Shown: in pieces, positions 1 through 7,988 of the stretch
Position numbering within the stretch: the first letter of the stretch is position 1
Layout of the letters: each line of letters starts with the position of its first letter
Assembly: GCA_041398005.1 (NCBI GenBank)
Contig: JAWKVP010000001.1
Coordinates: 434,001 to 498,000, forward strand
DNA from: JAGREO01 sp020446285
Lineage (GTDB): Bacteria; Pseudomonadota; Alphaproteobacteria; Geminicoccales; Geminicoccaceae
Reading direction: 5' to 3'
DNA: 64,000 nt
Made by a program: the position numbers and the translations under genes
Notes under the pieces: generated by a model
Databases searched by the model: none
Seen by the model: only the letters and a program-made list of their open reading frames with translations
Told to the model about the DNA's origin: nothing

Positions 1-282
1 GAGCAGCAGTGCTTCGACCTCGCTCGTCGTGGTGACGAATTCCATCGAGCGGGTCAGCGCCACCATCCGCTGCAGCCGGGTCGTCAGCATTTGTGGCTTT
101 GTGTAGGCGGCCACCCGCTTCTTCAGGGACTTGGCCTTGCCGACATAGAGGAGCTGTCCCTTGCCGTCGAACATCCGGTAGACACCGGGACCGCTCGGCA
201 GGGTTCGCAGATAGTTGCGGATGAGCGTCGCACCGCCAAGCGCCTCCGCCTGGCCGGTACGATAGGCAGCCTGTTCGACCAT
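1..282 (-). CDS. uvrC: UvrABC excinuclease subunit C, N-terminal part
   Basis: Only the first 94 residues lie in the window; the gene runs off the left edge. They form a GIY-YIG nuclease domain: GVY at residues 33-35 and YVGKAKSLKKR from residue 46, the arrangement found in UvrC, which makes the 3' incision in nucleotide excision repair. The ATG at 282 is the only ATG in frame near the domain. The gene lies 68 bp downstream of the Alg13-like gene on the same strand. Identity is confident; the UvrBC-binding and C-terminal nuclease domains cannot be seen. Confidence 0.9.
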   Translation of the reverse strand, partial: MVEQAAYRTGQAEALGGATLIRNYLRTLPSGPGVYRMFDGKGQLLYVGKAKSLKKRVAAYTKPQMLTTRLQRMVALTRSMEFVTTTSEVEALLL

Positions 283-350
283 GTATGCTATGTGCGGTGA
301 CGGTCGCGCCCGGTCAAGGGTTCCGCAATGCCCGCATCCGTGGACTCGCG

Positions 351-827
351 TCAGCAGCGCGCCAGAAAGCCGGCGATGAGTGCCGGAGCCTCGTTCGCCC
401 GGCGACGGAAGGATACGGGCGGTGCGGCGAGATGGTCGCGCACGGTTTCGGTCAGTCTTTCAGGTCGCTCGCATATGACGATCGGTACCTCCGCCGCGAG
501 CCGCCGTGCAAAGGGCAACTGGTCATTGACGGGATTGCGCCGACTGATCCTGCCCCGGCGTGGAACGACGATGACGCCGCACCCCGCCCCGAGACCGTCC
601 ATGATCAATCCGGCACCCGCATGAGCAATGAGCAGGCGGCTCGACCTGAGCTGCCGGATCAGACGGGAATGCGGCAGGAAACGCTCGAATCGCATGTTTC
701 GCGGTTCCACGCCCGAATGCCCGATCTGGGCGAACGCCTCGAGCCCCAGCGTCGCCACGCTCCTGTCGGCTGCCAGCACCAGTTCATCGAAGCCGTAAAG
801 GAACGTGCCGACAGCAATCGTGATCAA
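351..827 (-). CDS. Alg13/PssE-like glycosyltransferase subunit
   Basis: This 158-residue protein resembles the C-terminal half of MurG-like (GT28) enzymes, as in yeast Alg13 and bacterial PssE/Cps14G. It has the nucleotide-sugar-binding signature HAGAG at about residues 69-73, followed by VVPR near 87 and NDQ near 101. Such proteins work as a complex with an Alg14-like membrane partner to add the second sugar of a lipid-linked repeat unit. The partner is encoded directly upstream. The start is a TTG whose TTGA overlaps the partner's TGA stop, which implies translational coupling. Which sugar is transferred cannot be told from the sequence. Confidence 0.82.
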   Translation of the reverse strand: MITIAVGTFLYGFDELVLAADRSVATLGLEAFAQIGHSGVEPRNMRFERFLPHSRLIRQLRSSRLLIAHAGAGLIMDGLGAGCGVIVVPRRGRISRRNPVNDQLPFARRLAAEVPIVICERPERLTETVRDHLAAPPVSFRRRANEAPALIAGFLARC

Positions 828-1288
828 GCGAGAATACCCCTTGCAAGAATGGCTTTCGGGAAGGCATCGAGCTGTTCCGGCCATTGGACGATGAAGAGAT
901 GGCAGAACGGATAGACGAGCCGGCCGGCAAGGGTTGGCCGGACACTCCCCGAACTCTCGATGAAGATCGCCGTGGCGCCCATGAGCCTTGCGAGAATGAC
1001 ACTCGCGACCGCAACATCGGCACCGCTTGAGATGACAAGGGCGGGTCGCTCGCGAAGCAGCATGAACAGGGTCTGGGCAATGTTGAGGGCAAGTCTCGCG
1101 AGGGACCGGCGCGGATGGCAGAGATGATATGTCCGGCGGGCGGCCGGATCGACGGTACGGGCACTTGCAAACGTCGCATCGAACCGGTCGGTGAAGTCGA
1201 TGCCATCGAGCGCCCGCATCAGTTCGGCGTAATGTCCGCCCGGCGAATAGGCGAGACAGGTCCGCCGCACCTCGGTGTGCAGCCTCAT
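824..1288 (-). CDS. Alg14/PssD-like glycosyltransferase subunit
   Basis: This 154-residue protein matches the N-terminal half of MurG-like enzymes (Alg14, PssD, Cps14F). A glycine-rich SPGGHYAEL motif lies at residues 15-23, SGAD near 88, and a conserved ESSGSVRPTL near 111-120. It would anchor the Alg13-like catalytic partner to the inner face of the membrane. The ATG at 1288 was chosen because it overlaps the upstream gene's stop as ATGA; another ATG four codons earlier is possible. The downstream partner starts inside this gene's stop codon. Confidence in the family is high, in the specific polysaccharide low. Confidence 0.83.
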   Translation of the reverse strand: MRLHTEVRRTCLAYSPGGHYAELMRALDGIDFTDRFDATFASARTVDPAARRTYHLCHPRRSLARLALNIAQTLFMLLRERPALVISSGADVAVASVILARLMGATAIFIESSGSVRPTLAGRLVYPFCHLFIVQWPEQLDAFPKAILARGILA

Positions 1289-1992
1289 CGAACGAGCCAC
1301 CTTCCCCGCTTGCCGAGCTTGCGGACGAGGCGGCCGCCGCGATCCTTGATGATGCCGACGGGCTTCCTGCGGTCGAAGCGGTCGAGCGATGACGGGCTGT
1401 CACAGGCATAGAGATCGAGCGGTATGCCATCAAAGAGTGCGGATGTGCGCAGGCGGAGCATGAGCAGGTTGATTGCGAGCCAGTCTTCCATGCCGGCAAC
1501 GAAAAACAGCCGGAGATCGATATCCGATCGCTCGCCCGGAGTCCCCCGCCCGCACGCCTGGGAGCCGATGCAGACCGCCTCGTCGACGATCGGAATATCG
1601 ACGAGGCGCTCGAAGCAGCGATCGCGCCACGCATCGATGACCTCGGGATCCTGCCTGTAGAAGTGGCAGTAGCGCAGGCAGACCCATAAGTGCCCATTGA
1701 AGAAGAAGTTCAGACTGTGTGCCAGCAGGAGCGCCAGAAGAAATGCGAGCGCACCGCCGGTTCCCAGCGTTTCGAGGCAGAAGCCGAAAAACAGGGTCAG
1801 CGCGACCTCGAGCAGAAGGCGAAATGCGAGCTCCTTTCGCTCCATCCCCCGCATTCCCTGCATCACCCAGTTGATCAGGAGAATGCCGTGACAGGTCTGC
1901 GAAAGGGCGAAGAGCCGCCCTGACGGGTCGAGCAGCGGAAAGGGCTTGATCTTGTGCAGCATGGTTTTCGCTTGAAGTTCATGAGTTTTCAT
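1285..1992 (-). CDS. membrane protein with nucleotidyltransferase-like domain
   Basis: The 235-residue protein has two hydrophobic stretches (about residues 57-74 and 80-98) and then a polymerase-beta-type nucleotidyltransferase motif: GSQACGRG at about 143-150 followed by SDIDL at 156-160, the usual metal-binding acidic pair. It heads a three-gene operon with the Alg14- and Alg13-like subunits and overlaps the former as ATGA, so a role in handling the same lipid-linked glycan is likely. The donor and acceptor are unknown. The start could be the ATG at 1992 or at 1962. It diverges from the polymerase gene. Confidence 0.6.
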   Translation of the reverse strand: MKTHELQAKTMLHKIKPFPLLDPSGRLFALSQTCHGILLINWVMQGMRGMERKELAFRLLLEVALTLFFGFCLETLGTGGALAFLLALLLAHSLNFFFNGHLWVCLRYCHFYRQDPEVIDAWRDRCFERLVDIPIVDEAVCIGSQACGRGTPGERSDIDLRLFFVAGMEDWLAINLLMLRLRTSALFDGIPLDLYACDSPSSLDRFDRRKPVGIIKDRGGRLVRKLGKRGRWLVR

Positions 1993-2082
1993 TCAATCAT
2001 TGGTTGCATTTTCAGTCAATGTTCATTGTTGAATCCAGCCCGGCCGGATTCAAGTCAATACAGTGCACAAAATGTAAATCGC

Positions 2083-3291
2083 ATGATCAAGATCATCTTT
2101 TTCCTGGCACTCGGTTTCATGTTCCTGTCTTCCTCCACGTCAGTGGAATTCGGCTTGCAGGAATTTCGCATGACCGCATTCAGCATCGTATTCATTTCAC
2201 TGTTACTGATATCGTTCACGCTTCACCCGTTCATCAATCCCGCCAATCTCGAACTTCCGATCGTCCTCGCGTGGTTTCTCGCGATCATGGCCGTACTCGA
2301 TCTTGCCGGAACCATGGACCCGCTGGACTACAAGCTGGCGCTCCCGATCCTGGCGATCGCCGCCGCACCGCATGTGGGCAAGGCCATGGCGACGGGCGAT
2401 CTCCCTGCCTGGCTGTTCTCCGCCTTTTCGGTCTACATCCTTGCCGTCGTCATTCTCTACCTCGCCGGCACAGGAGCGGCCGGACCGTTCGTGGCGGCGA
2501 CACGCATCGATCCGACAGGCTCGGTCGTCTCGCTTGCGAGCGCCGGAACGATCACGGCCGTTCTCGCAACAGGCGAGGCACGCCGGACAACAGGGTTCCG
2601 CCGTATCGTGCCGATATCGATGGCTCTGCTCGCTCTCGCCGCGATCTTCGCGACGGCCACACGCACGGCCGTCGCGACCATGGGAGTCCTTGGCGTGCTG
2701 CTGCTGGCGACGAGTTCCAACCGCTCCCGGCAGATGCGCAATCTGATCGGGGCGGGCTTCATTCTCGCATTGCTCCTTGCCATCCACACGATCGTGTTCA
2801 GCGATGTCTATTTTCTCCGCCTGATCGGCAACAATGGCGACGATTACAGTTCCGGACGCTGGCACAGTCTGGCCCACTGGCTCGCGGTCGCCGCCGATTC
2901 CCCGCTCGGCCAGGGCATCGGCACGGTGCGCGAAATCATGCTGGATGGACGACCGGGCCTGTCGGGCGGACGATTTCTCGAATGGCCGCACAACGAGTTC
3001 GTGCGTTTTTATGTCGAGGGCGGCATTCCCGGTCTGATGATGATATCACTGCTGGTAGGCGGCATGACCGTTCGCGCTTTGCGCAGCGCAAGAACGGCCA
3101 CGGACCCCCGGTTGCGCATGCTCGTACTCGTTCTGGCAGCCGACATGCTCGCGCAAAGCCTCCTGCAGAACCATTTCAACATGATCTACCATTCGAGCAT
3201 GACCATGCTCATCCTGGCGATGCTCACGATACCCGACGCACGGGTCTCGCCTCGTCCCGGCACAGCTGATAGGCTCGGCAAAAAGACATGA
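2083..3291 (+). CDS. O-antigen ligase/polymerase family membrane protein
   Basis: The 402-residue protein is hydrophobic throughout, with about ten membrane segments. Near residues 255-315 lies a large periplasmic loop holding GRWHSLAHW and, near 302, PHNEFVRFYVEGG, the pattern of the Wzy/WaaL ligase-polymerase superfamily. Such proteins polymerise or ligate lipid-linked oligosaccharides at the outer face of the inner membrane. The ATG at 2083 was chosen because the hydrophobic N-terminus begins there; upstream in-frame codons give an implausible leader. Divergence from the Alg13/Alg14 operon supports a capsule or exopolysaccharide role. Polymerase and ligase cannot be separated from sequence alone. 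Confidence 0.75.
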   Translation: MIKIIFFLALGFMFLSSSTSVEFGLQEFRMTAFSIVFISLLLISFTLHPFINPANLELPIVLAWFLAIMAVLDLAGTMDPLDYKLALPILAIAAAPHVGKAMATGDLPAWLFSAFSVYILAVVILYLAGTGAAGPFVAATRIDPTGSVVSLASAGTITAVLATGEARRTTGFRRIVPISMALLALAAIFATATRTAVATMGVLGVLLLATSSNRSRQMRNLIGAGFILALLLAIHTIVFSDVYFLRLIGNNGDDYSSGRWHSLAHWLAVAADSPLGQGIGTVREIMLDGRPGLSGGRFLEWPHNEFVRFYVEGGIPGLMMISLLVGGMTVRALRSARTATDPRLRMLVLVLAADMLAQSLLQNHFNMIYHSSMTMLILAMLTIPDARVSPRPGTADRLGKKT

Positions 3292-3310
3292 ACGAGCGTG
3301 GAGGCAACCT

Positions 3311-4954
3311 GTGTCGAACCGAGCGGAACCTTCCATCCATGACCTGAATCTCGACAGGGGACCGGCAAATTTCCGTCCGCTGAGCCCGATCGACTATCTG
3401 CGCTGGTCGGCGGATGTCTTCACGGATCGCGTCGCCATCATCGATGGTGCAATGCGCTTCAGCTATGGTGAAATGGCGAACCGCTGCCGCCGGCTTGCCT
3501 CCGCACTGAACCGGCGCGGGGCCGGACGGGGTGACACGGTCTCGATCATCGCCGCCAATCGCACCGCCATGCTCGAAGCGCATTTCGGCATTCCGATGAG
3601 CGGCGCTGTCATCAACGCGCTGAACTTCCGCCTCGATGCCGCCAGCATAGCCTTCATTCTCGAACATGCCGAAACGAAGATCCTTCTCGTCGATGCGCTG
3701 TTCGCCGATACGGTGCGCGAGGCCCTGCAACGGACATCGGTGCGACCGCTTCTGGTCGATATCGACAGCGAGGATGGCGGCGCGGCCGGCCTCGGCGGGA
3801 TGACCTATGAGGAACTGCTCGAGGAAGGCGACGCGGACCATCCCTGGCGCTTGCCCGAGGATGAATGGGACGCGATCTCGCTCTGCTATACGTCGGGCAC
3901 GACGGGTAATCCCAAGGGCGTGGTCTACCACCACCGGGGTGCCCATCTGAACGCGCTCGGCAATGCCTTCGCCTTCGGCCTCGACAGCCGTTCGGTCTAT
4001 CTCTGGACACTGCCGATGTTCCATTGCAACGGCTGGACCTACACATGGGGGGTGACGGCTGCGGGCGCCACCCACGTCTGCCTGCCGCAGATGCGTCCGG
4101 CGGAGGTGTTCCGGCTGATCGAAAAGGAGCGGGTGACGCATATGTGCGGCGCGCCCATCGTTCTCAACATGCTGATCCATGCGCCGCAGGAAGAGAAACG
4201 CCCCTTGCCGCACCGGGTCGAGGTCGCGACCGGTGGTGCCGCTCCACCCGGCGCCGTTCTGGAAGCGATGGAAACCATGGGTTTTCATGTCACCCATCTC
4301 TACGGCCTTTCCGAAACCTACGGCCCCTCCACGATCTGCGTGCCGCAGGAAGACTGGAGCGCCCTTTCACCGGGCGAACGGGCGGCGAAGATCGCCCGGC
4401 AGGGCGTTCGCTATCCGACACTCGGAGAATCGCGTGTCGCCGATCCCGAAACGGGCATCGATGTCCCCCGCGACGGAGAAACCATGGGAGAACTCCTGCT
4501 GCGTGGCCACACGGTCATGAAAGGCTATCTGAAGAACCCGAAAGCCACAGGCGAGGCGCTGCGCGACGGCTGGTTCCACACCGGCGATCTCGCGGTGTGT
4601 CATGAGGATGGCTATGTCGAGGTCAAGGACCGTTCCAAGGACATCATCATTTCAGGTGGCGAGAATATCTCCTCGCTGGAAGTCGAGGAAATTCTCTACC
4701 GCCATCCCGATATCATGGAGGCCGCCGTCGTCGCGAAAGCGGATGCACAATGGGGTGAGACACCCTGTGCATTCGTCACGCTTCGTCCGGGCGTGGACGG
4801 GATCTCGGCTGAAGCGGTGATCGAATGGTGCCGGGCGAACATGGCGCGCTACAAGGTGCCAAGACATGTGATCTTCGGACCATTGCCCAAGACCTCCACC
4901 GGCAAGGTCCAGAAATTCACCCTTCGCGAGCGAGCCAGCGGTTCAGGCGACTGA
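3311..4954 (+). CDS. AMP-binding acyl-CoA synthetase
   Basis: This 547-residue enzyme belongs to the ANL superfamily and would activate a carboxylic acid to its acyl-CoA through an acyl-adenylate. The phosphate-binding loop YTSGTTGNPKG is near residue 192, the GWFHTGDLA motif near 420, the hinge DRSKDIIISGGENIS near 440 and the catalytic-lysine tail PKTSTGKVQK near 526. Length is normal for the medium-chain or methylmercaptopropionyl-CoA ligase branch; the substrate is not predictable. The start is a GTG with GGAGG about six bases upstream. Its last 38 bases overlap the 3' end of the convergent hydrolase gene. Confidence 0.82.
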   Translation: MSNRAEPSIHDLNLDRGPANFRPLSPIDYLRWSADVFTDRVAIIDGAMRFSYGEMANRCRRLASALNRRGAGRGDTVSIIAANRTAMLEAHFGIPMSGAVINALNFRLDAASIAFILEHAETKILLVDALFADTVREALQRTSVRPLLVDIDSEDGGAAGLGGMTYEELLEEGDADHPWRLPEDEWDAISLCYTSGTTGNPKGVVYHHRGAHLNALGNAFAFGLDSRSVYLWTLPMFHCNGWTYTWGVTAAGATHVCLPQMRPAEVFRLIEKERVTHMCGAPIVLNMLIHAPQEEKRPLPHRVEVATGGAAPPGAVLEAMETMGFHVTHLYGLSETYGPSTICVPQEDWSALSPGERAAKIARQGVRYPTLGESRVADPETGIDVPRDGETMGELLLRGHTVMKGYLKNPKATGEALRDGWFHTGDLAVCHEDGYVEVKDRSKDIIISGGENISSLEVEEILYRHPDIMEAAVVAKADAQWGETPCAFVTLRPGVDGISAEAVIEWCRANMARYKVPRHVIFGPLPKTSTGKVQKFTLRERASGSGD

Positions 4955-5711
4955 ACAGCAGGCGGCGCATACGGGCCGGCTCCTCGAGCATCATCATGTG
5001 ACCCGAATGCTCGAAGATCTCGGATTCGCCACCGAGTCTCGTTGCCAGTTCCACGCACTTGCGGGCGGGTGTCATGCGATCGCGCCCTCCGGCAATCACC
5101 AGCGAGGGACAGGCGATCGCGTCGAGCCATCCCGGATACAGGGAGAAATCGACGCAAGCCTGCAGATCCTTGCCGAGAACGCCCGGGCGCGAACTCTCCA
5201 GAAGCCGCCTCGCATGCCAGACGGCGGACGATCCCGGCACCGGCTGTCGCCTCGTTTCCATGCCGCCGGCAAATGCCCAGTCGCCGATCAGAGCCGACGC
5301 CGTGATGGAATCGCTCCGGGCGGCCTCGATCAGGCCGGGATGAACCGGCATTTCGCCGGCAGCACCGGCAAGCATGATCCCGGCACATCGCTCACCGATC
5401 AAAGGTGCCGTCCGAAGGGCGATCAGCGCGCCCATGGAATGACCGACCAGAACGACACGATCCGGCATGAACGTAAAGAGGAGCTCGTAGAGCCATCGGG
5501 CGGCGTCATCGATGGACGCGAGCGTCTCGCCGTCGCTTCGACCATGTCCCGGCAGGTCCGGCGCCAGCACCGACACACCGTGTGCCGCGAGATATCGGCC
5601 CTGCAGCGCCCAGATGCTCGAATCCATCCCCGCACCATGGATGAAGATGGCGATATTCCGACCGATGTCCGAAGCCGCGCCGAACCTGTTGACGAACACG
5701 CTGCCGGTCAT
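4917..5711 (-). CDS. alpha/beta hydrolase
   Basis: The 264-residue protein has the alpha/beta-hydrolase fold: an oxyanion-hole HGAG at residues 25-28, nucleophile elbow GHSMG with Ser92, an acidic residue in AGGRDRM at about 211, and a C-terminal His in EHSGHM near 238. All three catalytic positions are present. Its ATG overlaps the metY stop as ATGA, so the two are translationally coupled. That pairing suggests a role near homoserine ester or sulfur chemistry, but nothing in the sequence makes it an acetyltransferase of the MetX type. The substrate is unknown. Confidence 0.78.
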   Translation of the reverse strand: MTGSVFVNRFGAASDIGRNIAIFIHGAGMDSSIWALQGRYLAAHGVSVLAPDLPGHGRSDGETLASIDDAARWLYELLFTFMPDRVVLVGHSMGALIALRTAPLIGERCAGIMLAGAAGEMPVHPGLIEAARSDSITASALIGDWAFAGGMETRRQPVPGSSAVWHARRLLESSRPGVLGKDLQACVDFSLYPGWLDAIACPSLVIAGGRDRMTPARKCVELATRLGGESEIFEHSGHMMMLEEPARMRRLLFSRLNRWLAREG

Positions 5712-7012
5712 GGCCGCACCTCTCTCGACACGGACTTGAGTGCGTTCGCAAGGTCTTCGAGAATGTCCGCTACGTCCTCGATACCGATGGACAGGCGAAC
5801 CATGTCCTCGTGAACGCCCATCGCCGCCAGCGCCTCCGGCCCGAGCTGTGCATGGGTCGTGGATGCCGGATGAATCGCCAGCGTCCGCGTGTCGCCGACA
5901 TTGGCGAGATGCGAGGCGAGGCGACAATTCTCGATGAATGCGGCGCCGGCCCTGCGCCCGCCCCGCACACCGAAACTCACGACCGAGCCGGCCCCGTCCG
6001 GCAGGAGCTTTCGGGCAAGCGCATGATCGGGATGGCTCGAATGGCGGGGGTGCAGGACATAGGCGATATCATCATGCGATGACAGGAATTCCAGCACCGC
6101 ATCGGTATTCTCGACATGCCGGGCCATGCGCAGCGACAATGTCTCGAGCCCCTGCAGGAGATAGAACGCGTTCTGCGGCGAGAGGCAGGCGCCGAAATCG
6201 CGCAACCCTTCGGCACGGGCACGCGCGGCGAAGGCCGAGGGACCGAACATGTCCGCAAAGACGAGCCCGGCATGGCCTTCATACGGTTCGCTCAATGTCG
6301 GATAGCGACCGTTTTGCCGCCAGTCGAAGCGCCCGGCATCGACGAGCACACCGCCAATGGCCACACCATGCCCGCCGATCCACTTTGTCGCCGAATGCAT
6401 GACGATATCCGCACCATGTTCGATCGGCCGCATGAGGCAGGGTGTGGCAAAGGTGTTGTCGACCAGAAGCGGCAAGTGATGACGATGGGCAATGGCGGCC
6501 AGAGCGGGAATGTCGGCAACCTCCAGACCCGGATTGCCGAGCGTTTCCGTCAACAGCAGTTTCACCCGTCCGTCCATCGCCGCTTCGATGGCTGCATGAT
6601 CTCGGATGTCGACGAGTTCCGTTTCGATGCCGAAACGGGGCAGGGTCAGCTTGAGGAATCTGCAAGTGCCACCATAGACATTGCGCGAAGCGACGATCCT
6701 GTCGCCGGCCGACAGGATCGTCGCGATGGCCAGATGAAGCGCGGCCTGCCCGCTCGCGGTCGCAACCGCCGCAACACCCCCCTCGAGCGCCGCCATCCGC
6801 TCCTCGAAAGCCGAGACCGTCGGATTCGAGATCCGCGAATAGACGTGCCCCGGCGTCTGCAGATCGAACAGGGCCGCCGCCTCATCCGTGCTCTCGAAAC
6901 AGAATGACGTCGTCTGGTAGATGGGCACGGCGCGCGCGCCGGTCGCCGGATCCGGACCGCCGCCCGCATGGAGTGCAAGTGTGTCCGGACGAAGGGATCG
7001 GGGCTGAACCAT
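5708..7012 (-). CDS. metY: O-acetylhomoserine sulfhydrylase
   Basis: The 434-residue enzyme is a PLP-dependent Cys/Met-metabolism (gamma-family) protein. The Schiff-base lysine is Lys210 in SATKWIGGHG. Other cofactor-contacting motifs are YSRISNPT from residue 58 and SGQAA at 88-92. The length above 420 and the insertion before the lysine fit O-acetylhomoserine sulfhydrylases better than the shorter MetB/MetC enzymes. It would make homocysteine from O-acetylhomoserine and sulfide in the cytoplasm. An 11-bp hairpin touches its Shine-Dalgarno sequence, suggesting translational control. It is followed by a coupled alpha/beta hydrolase. Confidence 0.87.
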   Translation of the reverse strand: MVQPRSLRPDTLALHAGGGPDPATGARAVPIYQTTSFCFESTDEAAALFDLQTPGHVYSRISNPTVSAFEERMAALEGGVAAVATASGQAALHLAIATILSAGDRIVASRNVYGGTCRFLKLTLPRFGIETELVDIRDHAAIEAAMDGRVKLLLTETLGNPGLEVADIPALAAIAHRHHLPLLVDNTFATPCLMRPIEHGADIVMHSATKWIGGHGVAIGGVLVDAGRFDWRQNGRYPTLSEPYEGHAGLVFADMFGPSAFAARARAEGLRDFGACLSPQNAFYLLQGLETLSLRMARHVENTDAVLEFLSSHDDIAYVLHPRHSSHPDHALARKLLPDGAGSVVSFGVRGGRRAGAAFIENCRLASHLANVGDTRTLAIHPASTTHAQLGPEALAAMGVHEDMVRLSIGIEDVADILEDLANALKSVSREVRP

Positions 7013-7020
7013 GAGAACGT

Positions 7021-7057
7021 GCTCCTGCTCGCCATCGCAATAGCCAATGGCGAGCAG
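7021..7057 (-). promoter_or_regulatory. 5' leader hairpin overlapping the metY ribosome binding site
   Basis: Perfect 11-base arms at 7047-7057 and 7025-7035 enclose an 11-base loop, transcribed toward metY. The AGGAG Shine-Dalgarno sequence uses the last two bases of the stem and the following three, about nine bases before the ATG. Folding could hide the ribosome binding site. No U-run follows, so it is a poor intrinsic terminator. The loop does not match the SAM-II or SAM/SAH riboswitch consensus as I know it, so no riboswitch class is assigned. Confidence 0.45.
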
Positions 7058-7106
7058 GGAAACAGAGTTCGCGGAAGTTGAAAAGGCCGGATCCGGCGAC
7101 GCCGCG

Positions 7107-7988
7107 TCAGTCGTCGATATAGACCGTGTCGGGCTGACTTGAGGACATTCCGCTGACGATCAGCGTTACCACCTTGTTGACCTGGCTGATGACATGGGGA
7201 TCGCCGCCGGGTGAGGCGAGATTCATGCCGGCACCGGCGCGGATCTCGACATCGGCGGATCCGACCTTCACCACGCGCAGGCTGACGGCTTCCATACCCA
7301 TCGGCACGAGGCCCTGCGGAATCGTGACATGAACCGGATCGGGACCGCCATTGCTGACCCGGACGAGCTTGCCGAGATAGCTTTGCGGCACGACAACATT
7401 GCCGGCGGTCCAGTGCAGCCGTTCCTCGTGGGGCTCGATGGCGTCGGGAAGGATATGCGAAATGTAGACATCATTGTTGCCGCAGATCAGCAGCTCGATC
7501 ATCTGGTACTGTCTGGCGATCGAGCGCTCGCCCCCGGCGGAGCGCAGATTCACGCCCGGTCCGGCGGCAACGGACACCCTGCCGGTTCCCTGTCTGACGA
7601 CCCATACCCGCCGTGCGCCGCTGCCACCTGCGACCAGACCCGGAGGGACCGTGACCGTGCGATCCGAAGCGTGATTGACCCGAATGACCTTGCCGAAATC
7701 GCTTGCTGAAATGGCGAGATCGCCATTCTGCTCACGTTCGGCGACAGCGCCGCGCTGCACCGCGACGGGCGGATATTCACCATTGTTGATGCGCGCATAC
7801 AGACCCGGACCCAGATACCATTCGCCCGTTGCCGGCAGGGCAGATGCGGCGGCCGCATGATGGACAAGGCCGTCGACCGGTCTTGACGGCTGGCTGCTTC
7901 GGGAAACCAGCATCAACGGATCGTTGACCTGCACGCGAGCGAGTTCGCCTGCCGGATCGGCCGGACCGTTCCCGAGTTCGAGGCGCAC
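7107..7988 (-). CDS. C-terminal part of a phage tail-spike-like protein (possibly split by a frameshift)
   Basis: This 293-residue frame opens at a GTG but has no convincing ribosome binding site, and its first 76 bases overlap the end of the upstream beta-helix gene. Reading further upstream in the same frame gives natural-looking protein (ANYPVRRSGAAHP, then DSSGQILEDV) as far as about 8070, while the other frame turns Arg/Ser-rich there. I infer one original protein of about 750 residues, broken by an indel near 8065-8075. Two similar beta-rich repeats are visible, each with a VPPG or IPQG turn and a 'GPGVNLRSAGG / GAGMNLASPGG' segment. Function is probably host-surface binding. Confidence 0.5.
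   Translation of the reverse strand: MRLELGNGPADPAGELARVQVNDPLMLVSRSSQPSRPVDGLVHHAAAASALPATGEWYLGPGLYARINNGEYPPVAVQRGAVAEREQNGDLAISASDFGKVIRVNHASDRTVTVPPGLVAGGSGARRVWVVRQGTGRVSVAAGPGVNLRSAGGERSIARQYQMIELLICGNNDVYISHILPDAIEPHEERLHWTAGNVVVPQSYLGKLVRVSNGGPDPVHVTIPQGLVPMGMEAVSLRVVKVGSADVEIRAGAGMNLASPGGDPHVISQVNKVVTLIVSGMSSSQPDTVYIDD

Noticed and set aside
7021..7100. SAM-II or SAM/SAH riboswitch upstream of metY
   Set aside because: A hairpin is present, but the loop and flanking bases do not match the consensus motifs I know; only a generic regulatory hairpin is claimed.
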